DNA from: Sipunculus nudus
Taxonomy: Eukaryota > Annelida > Sipuncula > Golfingiida > Sipunculidae
DNA: 64,000 bases
Assembly (NCBI GenBank): GCA_026874595.1
Contig: CM049316.1
Coordinates: 40,439,695 to 40,503,694, forward strand
Direction of reading: 5' to 3'
The notes under the pieces are model-generated. The model was given only the letters and a program-made list of their open reading frames with translations, was not told the origin of the DNA and made no database searches. How positions within the stretch are numbered: the stretch's first letter is position 1; the number at the start of each line of letters is the position of its first letter. The translations under genes and the position numbers were made by a program. Of the stretch, positions 1-11,811 are shown piece after piece.

Positions 1-330
1 CGGTAAATGGCTGTCCTGGGATTGATTATTTATTGTGCAGACGTCCGGCTGTCCTTACGCGGCCAAGATGATTAGTCCACGGATGACAACATCATATGGC
101 GGTGACCCCTGTCATCCGGTTCTACATGCAGTAGCCGTGAATACTCGACTCAGCAGGCATTAATATTGGACTTGTAAGCCTGATTTGAATCGTAATAAAG
201 TCATACGAGGGGATGTACTGCAACGGGCATGAATCCTGTTGCATTGATATCGTGGTAAATAAACATGCAAAGAGATTTACTAATATGCTAAGTTAAAACA
301 AAGTATTATCAGTAGGAAACATAGTACATG

Positions 331-1893
331 GCTGTTAGTCTGTTCATCAGTAGACAACACAAAGAGGGGTGACTGCTGTCAGTCTGTTCAGTGGTAGACA
401 ACATCATACAGGGCTGTCTTCTGTTAGTCAGTTCGGCGGTAAACTGCATCTTACAGGGGTGACTGCTGTTAGTCAGGAAAGCAGTAGACAACATCATACA
501 GGGCTGACCTCTGTTAGTCTGTGTATTGGTACACAACATCATATAGGGCTGACCTCTGTTAGTCTGTGTATTGGTAGACAACATCACACAGGGCTGACCT
601 CTGTTAGTCTGTGTATTGGTACACAACATCACACAGGGCTGACCGCTGTTATTCTGTGCAGTGGTACTCAACATCATACAGGGCTGACCTCTGTTATTCT
701 GTGCAGTGGTACACAACATCATACAGGGCTGACCTCTGTTAGTCTGTGTATTGGTACACAACATCATTAGGGCTGACCTCTGTTAGTCTGTGCAGTGGTA
801 CGCAACATCATACAGGGCTGACCGCTGTTAGTCTGTGCAGTGGTTCACAACATCATACAGGGCTGACCGCTGTTATTCTGTGCAGTGCTACTCAACATCA
901 TACAGGGCTGACTGCTGTTAGTCAGTTCAGCGGTAAACTGCATCTTACAGGGGTGACTGCTGTTAGTCAGGAAAGCAGTAGACAACATCATACAGGGCTG
1001 ACCTCTGTTAGTCTGTGTATTGGTACACAACATCATACAGGGCTGACCTCTGTTAGTCTGTGCAGTGGTACGCAACATCATACAGGGCTGACCGCTGTTT
1101 GTTTGTGCAGTGGTTCACAACATCATACAGGGCTGACCGCTGTTATTCTGTGCAGTGGTACTCAACATCATACAGGGCTGACCGCTGTTATTCTATGCAG
1201 TGGTACTCAACATCATACAGGGCTGACCGCTGTTATTCTGTGCAGTGGTACACAACATCATACAGGGCTGACCTCTGTTAGTCTGTGTATTGGTACACAA
1301 CATCATACAGGGCAGACCTCTGTTAGTCTTCGTATTGGTACTCAACATCATACAGGGCTGACCTCTGTTAGTCTGTGCAGTGGTACGCAACATCATACAG
1401 GGCTGACCGCTGTTAGTCTGTGCAGTGGTTCACAACATCATACAGGGCTAACCGCTGTTATTCTGTGCAGTGGTACTCAATATCATACAGGGCTGACTGC
1501 TGTTAGTCAGTTCAGCGGTAAACTGCATCTTACAGGGGTGACTGCTGTTAGTCAGGAAAGCAGTACACAACATCATACAGGGCTGACCGCTGTTAGTCTG
1601 TGCAGTGGTTCACAAAATCATACAGGGCTGACCGCTGTTATTCTGTGCAGTGGTACTCAACATCATACAGGGCTGACCGCTGTTATTCTGTGCAGTGGTA
1701 CACAACATCATACAGGGCTGACCTCTGTTTGTCTGTTTAGTGGTACACAACATCATACAGGGCTGACCTCTGTTAGTCTGTTCAGTGGTACACAACATCA
1801 TACAGGGCTGACCGCAATTATTCTGTGCAGTGGTACACAACATCATACAGGACTGACCGCTGTTAGGTTTTTTCAGTGGTAGACAACATCATA
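331..1893. repeat. 45-bp minisatellite, about 35 copies
   Basis: A 45-bp unit containing CAACATCATACAGGGCTGAC and a variable half (TGTTAGTCTGTGCAGTGGTA or close variants) repeats head to tail about 35 times. Because the period is a multiple of three and the unit lacks stops in several frames, long open frames appear on both strands. They encode 15-residue repeats of low complexity and have no unique ends, so I read them as a by-product of the repeat and not as a protein gene. A distinct two-unit variant (AGTCAGTTCAGCGGTAAACT followed by a unit with AGTCAGGAAAGCAGTA) recurs near 423, 917 and 1500, giving a higher-order period of about 11-13 units. Confidence 0.95.
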
Positions 1894-3360
1894 CAAGAGT
1901 GCCCGCTAGTCGGACTCATGGTGGACATTTATTATTTGCATTTTGTCCATCCAGATACTGCTTAAATGCTATTAAATCTCTGAGGATTTCATATAAGTAA
2001 GAAGGATTTAGTTGACAAAGAATATAAATAAATGCATTCATGTAATAATGTTCAAAGGTTGATATCAAATCATAATTGATAACATATTTTCCGCCACCAT
2101 CGTTTCAAAACACTCCACACACAATTGCATTTTTGGATCTATCGTGTGAAAGGCATTGGACAGAATAGGTGATACTACATGCTTTTTAATCGTGGGTGGC
2201 CTTAAATTGTACAAGCGTATAGACCTGTGTGCCGTGTGCAGATCATAAGCAATGATAGTGATGAGCTAGCAGCAGGGGTCCGGACATGCCACAGTGGTTG
2301 GCATATAGTGTTGGAAGGAAGAGACAGAATACACAGCGCTAATAGGCATTTGGGCAGTTTATTGGCGCATCAGTCGTCTAGACTCTGGCCGCAGGGCCAG
2401 ATATCCTAAACATCACAGGCGCATAAAATGGAATTATAGAATAATTTGCTCGGGGAGGTCGGTAGGATGAGACGACGGGTGGCGGAATCGTTCCTCCCCG
2501 CCATATATGCGAGATACACCGTAAGCTGACATGTTTAATCGCGTGACGGCTGGTTTCTGTCAGTGTTATTCTAGGTATTTAGGCACGCTAGGATTCAGTG
2601 AGGATTTCAGAACCTTAAGTATCCTGTTCGCGCCACAAAGGCGCTGCCTGCTTTCTTTTATTATCATCTCTCGATAAATGTCCGTAACCTGACGCCAGTC
2701 TTGCGACATAGAGAAATGGCGGCGTCCACACATCACTCAGCGATCTCCTCAGGTACATATGTACTATTGTCTGCTCCTCCAGTCATAGGGAATATATCGG
2801 GTATTGTTTAAATTTTTACTGTTATCTCACAGTTAGGAATTGGGCAGATCATTATTCAAGGCGTTAAATGAAATAAAAATATAATGACAAAAACGAACAT
2901 TTATATATTTAATTCTTAACAAACCATGGACTTTAAATTTTTAGTAAACTTTATGATTATTTTCCGTGTCTATATTTCCTTCCAAATATTGTGACTTTTT
3001 TCCAGTGATTTTTTCCCTGAGACTTTATTTTCCAGTCACCGTGTTCTTATGGGTCTTTTGGCCATGTGACATGGAGTCTTACATGGGTTGCCGACCTAAC
3101 TTTAATAGTTTTTTTTTTTTTAATTTATGACACTGAACAACCAATCAGAAAGCTTCAAATGTATTTCTCAGTGCATGTTACCAATGACCTAGACCATCAT
3201 CAATGACGATTCTATTGATTGCTGTCTTAAAGTGTGATATATTACATCTGATTGAAGCTTATTGTTAAGAATTTATATGTTAATTCACAAAAAAATAATT
3301 TGCTGTATATCCATGGATTCGACATGTGACCAGTGACATCCGGGTTTAAGAGTGTACGCA
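1894..3360. other. gene-free stretch, nothing recognised
   Basis: No convincing open frame, splice-bounded exon or repeat with defined ends was seen. The short open frames are not supported by codon use or family resemblance. Confidence 0.5.
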
Positions 3361-3374
3361 AAGTGGCAGCGCGT

Positions 3375-3505
3375 ACCCCCCCCCCCCCCCCAATGAACGG
3401 TTAGATGAAATTGAGAGGAATAAACCTGTCAGGGCTCGATAGGGACGCGGGGATACGTCACGGAAGGACTCCCAGGAAAGCGTTCGGGTGGGGGGGGGGG
3501 GGGGT
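3375..3505. repeat. poly-C and poly-G tracts
   Basis: A C run at about 3377-3391 and a G run at about 3489-3505 lie about 100 bp apart with facing complementarity. Such runs recur through the window (about 8185, 8280, 17431, 17680, 18331, 44336, 45893, 50810, 60927). Confidence 0.85.
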
Positions 3506-3792
3506 TGCTAGGAGAGATTTTTCGTGGCGTTTCTGCAAAATTTAGAGCGAAATTACACTTTTGACCACTCCTAGATCTTACAATTATAGTAGGACGCCAT
3601 ATTTCTAATAAACAATATTTAATGGCTGACACCAAATAGACCTCGGCAGAGCGTTTTCATAAGGATTTGATGGGAGAATCGTACAAAATGAGCCCGTCAT
3701 ACCATTTTTTTTCTGGCAGTGTTAAACATTCTTTAACATCATTTAAACCGAAGTATATGCATAAGCTTGTCGTGAAGCTTCTACGATATTTT

Positions 3793-4262
3793 TAAACTGT
3801 AGCTCCAGTGTAAATCGGTTGTCATGAATCGGGAAGCATTCTTGGATCTAATCGGCATCAATCGTGGTTTATACTGTGCAGTCGTAGGCCATTTCCTCAC
3901 ATTTCGCACGGCTTCCCTACGGTTGTGCTACGATATCGCTACCATATATCAAGGTTTTTCGCGAGTTATAACGAAAACCCGAGTCGTAAATCCACCGTAG
4001 TAAATCGTGATTAATCGACTTAGAATCGTTGCTCATCGCAAACGGTCGTGGCAGGTCGTATATCAGTCCGCACGTAGCCGTGACAGATTCGTCCTCAGTC
4101 CTGGTTAATCGGTTTCCCACTCGTAGAAAAGTCCGCCTATAGTCGTCACAGGTCGTAGAGCCGTCGTGCTAAATCGTATAACGGCATCGTGACCACCCGT
4201 AACAGGTGACATCGTGAAGCTTCTCTCATGACCACATACGATTTTGAAGCTACAGTTTGTCG
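3793..4262. mobile_element. possible inverted-repeat element
   Basis: AAACTGTAGCTCCAG and, further in, GTCATGA at the left are answered in inverted orientation near 4222-4262 (CATGAC, then GAAGCTACAGTTTG). The interior is CpG-rich and full of degenerate ATCGT/TCGTA words, unlike the AT-rich surroundings. No target-site duplication was found, so this is only a candidate. Confidence 0.35.
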
Positions 4263-4429
4263 GGACAGATCCTGGCCCAGTTAGTGTATGTGTGACCTTA
4301 CCGTTACACAGAAAAAAGTAGTCGTATGCTTTTGAACATTAAGTATAATGACTGTATAGGACAAATTCAGCAATTCTGGGTGTCACTCATGCTCATCACG
4401 GTTGCGTCTTTTCCCTGAAATGTGTCCTT

Positions 4430-4975
4430 TTTATACGTCCGTCCATGACGGGACGTTTAGTACACCCACGGTCGGTCCGTCTGCCCGTAATTTAACTTTT
4501 AGTGTCGACGCGATAACATACCAGGGGACTGTTGGATTTTCACGAAACTCACCATTACTACTAACCAACAGATTATGTCGCCCGAGTTCGATTATGGGGT
4601 AAATCCATGCAAACTTTAGGTCAGAGGTCACTAGGCTGCTTCGTAGTTACGCCGCGATAACATAAAAAGAATACGATGGAATTTGATAAAACTCAAGAGA
4701 ACTATTAATCAATAAAAGATCTCGCCTAAGTTCGATTTCCGGCAAAATCCTTGCATATTTAATTAGGTCAGAGGTCACCTGACATTGGTGGCGCCGTGAT
4801 GACCTTCTAAATATCAGATGGATTTTCATGAAACTCATTATAAAAATTAACCAATAGAGTCTCTCACCTGAATTACATTCTCAGCAAAAGTCAAGGGTAT
4901 TTAATGAGGTCAGAAGTCTTTATAAGATATGCGGCAGGCGTATTATGCACCATTTGCGGTGCTCTTGTTAGTTCA
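4430..4975 (+). mobile_element. HINE/Helentron-like fragment with 3' hairpin
   Basis: Several degenerate repeats ending in AGGTCAGAGGTCA-type words lead to a terminal hairpin GCACCATTTGCGGTGC at about 4950-4965 followed by TCTTG. A similar end (GAGGTCAGAGGTCAGAAG, then TACACCACTTGCAGTGCTCC) is present at about 53755-53813. AGGTCA core repeats followed by a short 3' stem-loop suit HINE elements. The 5' end was not defined. Confidence 0.45.
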
Positions 4976-5805
4976 TATCATTTGCTGACAGTATTTATTT
5001 CCACAATTGCAGGATATATTTGAACGTGCAGTTGATCCCTGTTTGTGCAATCGTAAACGGAAAATGTGCAGTTGTAATTCTAGATTTGTGCAGTTTTTTT
5101 TAATTTCAAAAAAGTAAAGTGTATCAATTAAGTTGTTATCATCTAATATGGGGTTCAGGATAAACGTATGGCGTCATAAAAAAACCACAAACTTGACATC
5201 GACTAAAAGGCCTCTGACTTGTAAAACCCTCGTGATATGATCTTCATCTGTGTTATAGAAGGACCCTTTAGGCTTCATTTTATGCTGACCTAGGAATGTT
5301 GATTTACATTTTTGTGCAGTTCTAAAATGTTCTTCAAATATACCCTGGCTGATTGCTCACTTCTCGTGGGGCATTTAACTCGATAAAACAATCGAGGATA
5401 ATGGACAGCCTTTCGAGAAAGGCCCTTAAAATCACCAAGAAAAATTCATAACCACCGCGGTATTTGAAAGTAGGAATTATAATTGAACAGTGGCGGACCT
5501 AGGAATGTTCATTGTAGGAGGAAGGGTGATCTCTGAAAAAAAAAATGTGTTAAAAATTGGCAATTTTGGTGTTTTTGTGAGGATGTTACATATTCTAGAT
5601 ATTAAAACCCAAAAGTGCGAAAAAACAGCTGTCGTGTTGCTCATTTTTGTGGACAATTGTAATGTATTTGACATATTGGTTTTGCCAAGAAGACAACAAT
5701 GGTGAGAATAATACTTTCTCAATTGTCTTACGAACATAAATTCAACTAGAATACGGGTAGTCGACACGCGACTACGTGTATCCGCCGAAATCAGAGTAAG
5801 ACGGA

Positions 5806-5970
5806 TGAAGTGAGGCATGGATTGAGTGGCTCAGGGAAACAGACAGGATGTTTTGCATATTAGCATGGATGACGCAAAACCAGAGTGGGACAGGTGAATC
5901 AAGGCATGGATTGAGTGGCGAGGGGAAACAGAGAGAGGTGTGTTGCATATAAGCTTGGACGTCTGCAACA
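5806..5970. repeat. 89-bp tandem duplication
   Basis: Two diverged copies about 89 bp apart share AGGCATGGATTGAGTGGC, then GGGAAACAGA and TTGCATAT with AGC.TGGA. The block leads straight into the larger repeats that follow. Confidence 0.7.
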
Positions 5971-5974
5971 GAAA

Positions 5975-6690
5975 TGTGTATAAAGGTGGCGCCAGCTGCC
6001 ACAAAATCCAGAAAATTATCTAAGTTGTATACAATTGCAAAATTTAGGACAGATATGTCAAACCACTGCCGAGATATGAGTGATTTTATCCAACGGCAGA
6101 CAAACAGACGGACAATGTGCAAAAATGGTTGCAGGTGGCGCCACCAGTTTTGCGTATGATAAAGAGCTATGTGAGCTCTATACACATGCCAAATTTTGGC
6201 CCAATCGGTCAGACGGTTCCCGAGATATTAGCTTGGATGTCTGCAGCCTGAACGTGAAAGTAAGTGGCGCCACCTGCCACAAAATCGAAAAAGCTATCCA
6301 AGATGTATATACACGCAAAATTTTAGGCAGATAAGTCAATCCACTGCCGAGATATGAGTGATTTTGTCCCACAGCAGACCAACAGACAGACGCTGTGCAA
6401 AAATGGTTGCAGGTGGCATTACCATGCCATATGCAAAATTTTGGCCCAATCGGTCAGACGGTTCCCGAGATATTAGCTTGGATGTCTGCAGCGTAAACGT
6501 GAATGTAGGTGGCGCCACCTGTCATAAAATCTAGAAAGCTATCCAAGATGAATATACATGCAATATTTCAGATGGATAAGTCCATTCACTGCAGAGATAT
6601 GAGTGATTTCATCCCAAGGCAGATGAACAGATGGACACTGTGCAAAAATGGTTACAGGTGGCGCCACCATTTTATGTATGTTATAAAGTT
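5975..6690. repeat. tandem repeat of about 245-280 bp, three copies
   Basis: Each unit has the palindromic GGTGGCGCCACC, then CACAAAATC, GCAAAATTT, GAGATATGAGTGATTT and a CAGAC..ACAGA stretch ending in TGTGCAAAAATGGTT. The GAGATATGAGTGATTT word occurs near 6072, 6352 and 6596. A related block with GCGCCACCTAT occurs near 13310-13325, and TGGCGCCACCTATTATTCTT lies inside the HINE elements near 59570 and 62567. The array is therefore probably the core of a mobile repeat. Confidence 0.7.
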
Positions 6691-6986
6691 ATCCAAGGGC
6701 TACATTTGTGCATTTTTTTTTTCCTGATTGGTCGAACGAGTCCGAAGTTAAGTGGATTAATGTGTCAAAACACACGCACAGATGGACGCACTGGAGAGAG
6801 AAAAGATCAGAGGTCAACGCAAAATATTTTGGCACCAGTTCACATGTGACCCGATAATCGTGTCAACTTTCGGAAATATCTGTCAAGTGGTCTCAGAGTT
6901 CTATTCCGTAAACGAACGCGGCGGCGGAGGAACCCGGTCAAAAACATAGTATCCGCAAAACTTCGTTTTGGCGGATACAATAAATA

Positions 6987-6987
<1 letters not shown>

Positions 6988-7054
<67 letters not shown>

Positions 7055-7056
7055 CA
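6988..7056. repeat. (TA)n microsatellite
   Basis: An almost pure TA tract of about 65 bp. The YIYI-type open frames over it are artefacts. Confidence 0.95.
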
Positions 7057-7083
7057 TATCTCTCATATTGAGGATCCTTTCTC

Positions 7084-7085
<2 letters not shown>

Positions 7086-7128
<43 letters not shown>

Positions 7129-7136
7129 TCTCTCTC
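7086..7136. repeat. (TC)n microsatellite
   Basis: A TC tract of about 50 bp with one TATC interruption. Confidence 0.95.
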
Positions 7137-7149
7137 ATGCCAATATCCA

Positions 7150-8160
7150 ATGCCATATTGAAATATTGTAAGAAAAGTGATCTGATAATTTTCAAGTTGT
7201 GCCAGATGAGGGCAATTAAACAAAGATAAAGGTTGTAGAAAATAATCGACAAACCTTGCCGATAATCGATTTTAATATTTTCTAAATGGTCAGTATGGAT
7301 TTTAACGAATATCACCCAACCCCGGGCAATATCTATATCGACATGTTTCTCTGGACATACTGCCCTCTACCAGTATAGCGATTTATCGCGACCTGTGTTA
7401 CCGGACCTGGTCAGATTTTATGATCAGATTGGCAAACATTCCTGGCACTGATACATGCAAAATCACTTTACCTGTTACAGGAAACTGTAATAAGAGGTCA
7501 AATTATCGACCATTTTGTCAATTAATCGCACTGCGTTTGTATATAGCGGTCGTAATATTTATTTCCCCAACGGAAAGAGATAATCTGTCTGCCAGACAGG
7601 TATTGTGTTTTCTTGTAATATATTTAAATGAACTCGGACTTGAAAACGACTTGGACTTGAATATGGACTTGCACTCGAACTTCAAGGACTCGGACTAATG
7701 TGGGTGAGGTAAACGTATAAGCACGTGGGTTTGTTATGTGATGGGAGCATTGCATCCAGAACAGAGACTGAGACAAAGTGTAGTTTACAGATCAACTTTA
7801 GAAACGGTTTCAAACTAGCAATATATGTTGTTTTTATGCTGATAACAGTGTCAGAAATACGAAGCTACTTGCGAGATCTTAGAAATTTTAGTCACAGGAG
7901 ATTTTCTCTGTTCCTAGATGTGCCATTGGCTTTTAAACGAATAACACAACCTCGTGTTCTATTTTGGCAAAGAAAAAAATGAAAAAAAAAATTGTTCTAA
8001 TTGGGTTCAGCATATGCAGATCTATATTAATAACTTTCATAGACTAGTCTGTTATATACTAATATCATGTGATTTGTTACACGTTTGCTTGACCTGTGGA
8101 CTCAACGTAACCCTTTTCGAGTCAGCTCTATAACTTATATATAATTCAACCCATCTTAAA
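7150..8160. other. gene-free stretch, nothing recognised
   Basis: Unique-looking sequence with only short open frames of no recognisable family (the longest, at 7420-7698, has no splice or motif support). Confidence 0.4.
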
Positions 8161-8169
8161 AAGGGTGAC

Positions 8170-8386
8170 CAGAAGCGGATCCGGGGGGGGGGGAGGGGGG
8201 GGGGGGGGTCCGGACCCCCCCCCCTTTTTTTGTATCACAAACGTTTTTTAAGGGCTCCAGACAAAATTTTGCGGCTTGGACCCCCCCCCCCCTTTTCCAG
8301 ACCTGAGGACCTTTTTTTAGGGTTTTCTTTAGTCCTCCTGGGTTGGACCCCCCCCCCCCTTTTCCTAAATCCTGGATCCGCCCCTG
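8170..8386. mobile_element. hAT-like MITE with poly-C interior
   Basis: The element starts CAGAAGCGGATCC and ends GGATCCGCCCCTG, which are inverted copies. It contains four long C/G runs. A direct 5-bp repeat GTGAC flanks the two ends exactly. CAG...CTG ends with GCGGATCC inside are typical of short hAT-derived elements common in invertebrates. No transposase is encoded. The family assignment rests on the ends only. Confidence 0.6.
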
Positions 8387-9155
8387 GTGACTCATAGACA
8401 TATTTACCACAAAGTGTAGAAGTGTTTTTCACGATTTCTAATTCTACCTGTTGCCATTCAAGGCAACGCTTTTTTATATAATATTTGTTTCGAACTGATC
8501 ATAACACACTAATATGTTTAGGTAGTTGCTCTTCTAAGCTTGCATAAAAAGTCAACATTTAGTCGCAGAATATTGACTTACCTTCGTATTTGAGACACTT
8601 TTTATTTGACACTTAATGTCCCGGTCAATTATATGGACACAGAAATATATCATATTAGTTGTTTTAGTTTTAAAATTTTTATTCCAATTGTATTGTAAAA
8701 GTAGCACAACGTGCTAATGTATGTTCTTTTCAATAAATATATCTACTGCCCACATAAATAAATAATATCTCAAATAATGAAAGAAAAAAAAACTGTATCT
8801 TTCAAAATGGGATTCCAATAAAAAGTGTTGGTTTTATCTGGTTTCAGTAATGAAACCCGCAATTCTGGTTCATTGGGCCAAAACAGGGCAACGCACCTAC
8901 TTCATGGGTATGCTGTTTAAAACAAGGCCATTGACCAGGGTTCCATGTGTGATGATTTCTTTTTTGTAGATTTCCCAAGAAAATAATTTTCAATTATAAT
9001 ACAGGTAGATTAAAAGAAAGATAGATAAGTTTAAAATCATTCAGTTATATCAACTGTAATGGATTCTAACATGAACCTAAATCTCTAAATGGTATCCTCC
9101 ATAGCAAAAGCCACCGGGCCTGCTCTTTTCAAATCAGGTATACTTCATTTATAGG

Positions 9156-9699
9156 CTATAGTCCGTTTCATCCCCTCATGTCCACCTGTTTTTTGCTATG
9201 AAAATTTTTATTAGGTACATTTCAAGGGAAACAGTTATAGTTTAGAGGAGAGGATTACAGAACCTAATTTTCAACTAGTTAACTAAATTCCTACCTTATG
9301 CCATTTTTGAGTAACAGAATTTTCTGAAAATATGAGAAATCAGTCTACATTTTACAACATATCAGACCCACTTATGGCGGTCAAGGTCATTGGTCACATG
9401 CAAAAACAGCCTCAACTGACAGCAGCTGATTGGATGACCTCATGTAAACACTCTAAAAAATATAACCAGCTAAAACAAAGATGGCCACTTATGGAGGGAT
9501 ACACCATATCTGCCAGATCATGATAAAGAGACAAAAATGTTGTGAAACATAAACGGGGGATTTATTGTAATATTCTTAATTGCCATATTAGGTTGTCACT
9601 TCCATATGTTGTTTACTTGGAAAATATTGAAAAATATAAACTTTTAAGTAAATCATTTACAAAAAACAGGTGGACAGCAGGTGGTGAAATGGACTATAG
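9156..9699. mobile_element. TIR element of about 544 bp, ends CTATAGTCC
   Basis: The first about 43 bp (CTATAGTCC, then GTCCACCTGTTTTTTG) recur inverted at the right end (CAAAAAACAGGTGGAC, then GGACTATAG) with only a few mismatches. TA dinucleotides at both borders allow a TA target duplication, but this cannot be placed exactly. One similar end lies alone near 31563-31618. No coding capacity was recognised inside. Confidence 0.7.
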
Positions 9700-10917
9700 T
9701 AATGTAGAGCTGAAACGGGTCGCAGCTTTTAGACTCGAGCACTAAATATTTTTAACTAGCATTTGACATGTTATTTGTTAATTGACATTTTAAAATATTT
9801 ATATAAACTTGATGTATACCCATTATTTTGACATCCAACCTGTGACGTCAAAGTGAAGAGCGGAATAACGTTTTTCTGGACCAGGATTCGCAAATTATAG
9901 TTGGATTATCCATGGATTTTACACATGCATGAAGGTTTAATTTTTTTTTACATTCCTTCTTATGTTATGAAGGGGTGTTATATTACAATAAAATGTGCAA
10001 GTACACCTTATTTATACTAAAAAGAAATACATAAGACTTACCAATGTTAATTAATAAATGATTTAATATCTCAAAATACAGGCTTCAACAAATACTCGAA
10101 TCGGAAATCAGGAGTCGAATAATGCATGGGATGGGTTAGAATGAATTAAGAACTCGAGCAATCCTTTCAGCATTAATTGTGAGGATAATAAGCTGTAAAT
10201 TCACTTTCAGAAATGTATCCAGATGCAGAAATTTGCAATATATATGTCTATAAACCGTAAGCGGACATTTATTGATTATTCAATGTATAATGTATAATGT
10301 ATAATGAATAATGCTAAACCTCAAGGGACCTAACCTGATATCTGACGTCTATTGAATAAATATAATCCATTGATCCTTTTGTGAAAACAGACCAGAAAAG
10401 GCCAATTCCGCCACAGGCTCTTTGCTTTGTTTTAATCCACGTGTTTATAACATATTGGCCCACAAGTTCACAAACAATCCAAACACATTCAACAATGAAG
10501 GACATCTGGCGGCAAGTAAGAGGAACCAGAGTTTTGCAAAGAGTGATTTGTACCTCGTGACCTTTAAACTTATTACGCATAGACGCAATCAACCAAATCA
10601 GGATACATGTTTTTGTTTCTTGTTTGTTAATATTGCTGTGTATTGCTTACAGTTTGTAGATAGACAATCTCATACGTCCGTCACACAGGCGTTTTAGGAA
10701 CTTCTATAACAGGAATTGCCTACATTTCATTAATATATGTACACAGACTGGGCCAGAAATCATATAACCTTTAGAGAGGGTATGTAGGCGAAAAGCTGGC
10801 TTTAAGCTATACATGCGATTACAGATTCCACATAATACTGAAAATGCTCAGGTCTCCTGAAAACCGGTCGTACTGCTCGTATTTCCTCATTTATCTGATA
10901 CGGGTGCAATGAACTCT
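9700..10917. other. gene-free stretch, nothing recognised
   Basis: AT-rich sequence with TATAATGAATAATG-type short repeats near 10280-10312. No exon with good splice signals and similarity was seen. Confidence 0.4.
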
Positions 10918-10918
10918 T

Positions 10919-11322
10919 CTTTTTTAAAGGTGTTTTTTTGTGGAGGTAACCGCCTCCATTGTTTATGCTCTCTTATCTAATTTTTAGTCTAAGTATGCGC
11001 ATCTGCAGAGTTCCATTTTGGTTTGAGACTACGTGGCAGGGCGGTAGCACTCGCTTTCTGTTATATTATTATTGCATACTGGTGTCACCCAGGCCCAATG
11101 TCTACCGCACCTGCGGGTCCTTGGTGTGAAGTCATTCCCATTGCTGGGTCATAACTCCAAGGAACCCCCACTCGTTTGTGAGTGATACACGGCTGTGGAG
11201 CATAGCCTTCCCCTGGATGGGGTCCGACCTTAAAACTCTCATCGCCCCGGCTGAGATTTGAACTCACGACCTCCCGGCTTTGAGTCCTGTGCTCTACCCC
11301 TGAGCAACAGAAGCCGGTTTCA
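10919..11322 (-). mobile_element. tRNA-derived SINE, family 2, minus orientation
   Basis: Read on the minus strand, the head GCTCAGGGGTAGAGCACAGG contains an A box and is followed by a B box in GAGTTCAAATCTC, about 45 bp on. The body includes GTTATGACCCAGCAATGGG. The tail is the self-complementary GGAGGCGGTTACCTCC followed by A-rich sequence. Plus-strand copies lie at 49893-50272 and 52314-52690. Confidence 0.8.
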
Positions 11323-11561
11323 AAGTGTTCTTAACATCATGATTTCTGTTGTCAAACAGTACAAATCTATTGTTTTAACTATTCCTGATCTCTGATTAAA
11401 AATACTCCAGACTGAGCATATTAAATGGTAGACGCCCGCCTGGGCGCAGCCGCCATATTTCGAGATTTGTCACTTCCGGTATAGCCCTATGCGGCTTGCT
11501 TTCATCTCACCCTTCCGCCAGAGGTCGTTTCTACTTGAAATGAATCTCTTATTTTTATTTT

Positions 11562-11811
11562 TTTAAGGATAGGTCCGTAGCCTCTTGGTGTTACTGTCTA
11601 TTGAATGAGGATGAAGGTTAGCATATGATAATACTGATATGTAATTATGAAGCCTTCTGGATTTCAGTCTAACCTGTCGTTATGACGTTAGAGCTGAGTT
11701 TCTCACGAGATTTCACCATTATGCCATTGAGGCACCGACAGGGTTTCGAAACGGGGAACTTCAGCTCCGAAGTCTAACGCCTCAACCACTAGTCTACGTC
11801 GTACTCCTTGA
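11562..11811 (-). mobile_element. tRNA-derived SINE, family 1, minus orientation
   Basis: On the minus strand the head has GTAGACTAGTGGTTGAGG (A box) and a B box like GTTTCGAAACCC. It then has GTGCCTCAATGGCATAATGG, CAGAAGGCTTCATAA, and near the tail TCATTCAATAGACAGTAACACC and GGACCTATCC. The same order of blocks is seen on the plus strand at 26843-27135, so the two are copies of one family. Confidence 0.75.

Noticed and set aside
309-1882. Long open frames of 152, 133 and 378 codons on both strands
   Set aside because: They read a 45-bp tandem repeat on both strands with no unique termini; the frames exist because the unit is a multiple of three and lacks stops.
331-1893. CRISPR array
   Set aside because: There are no unique spacers between repeats; units are contiguous and the window is from an animal-like genome.
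6840-7223. Frames with YIYI and RERERE runs
   Set aside because: Translations of (TA)n and (TC)n microsatellites.
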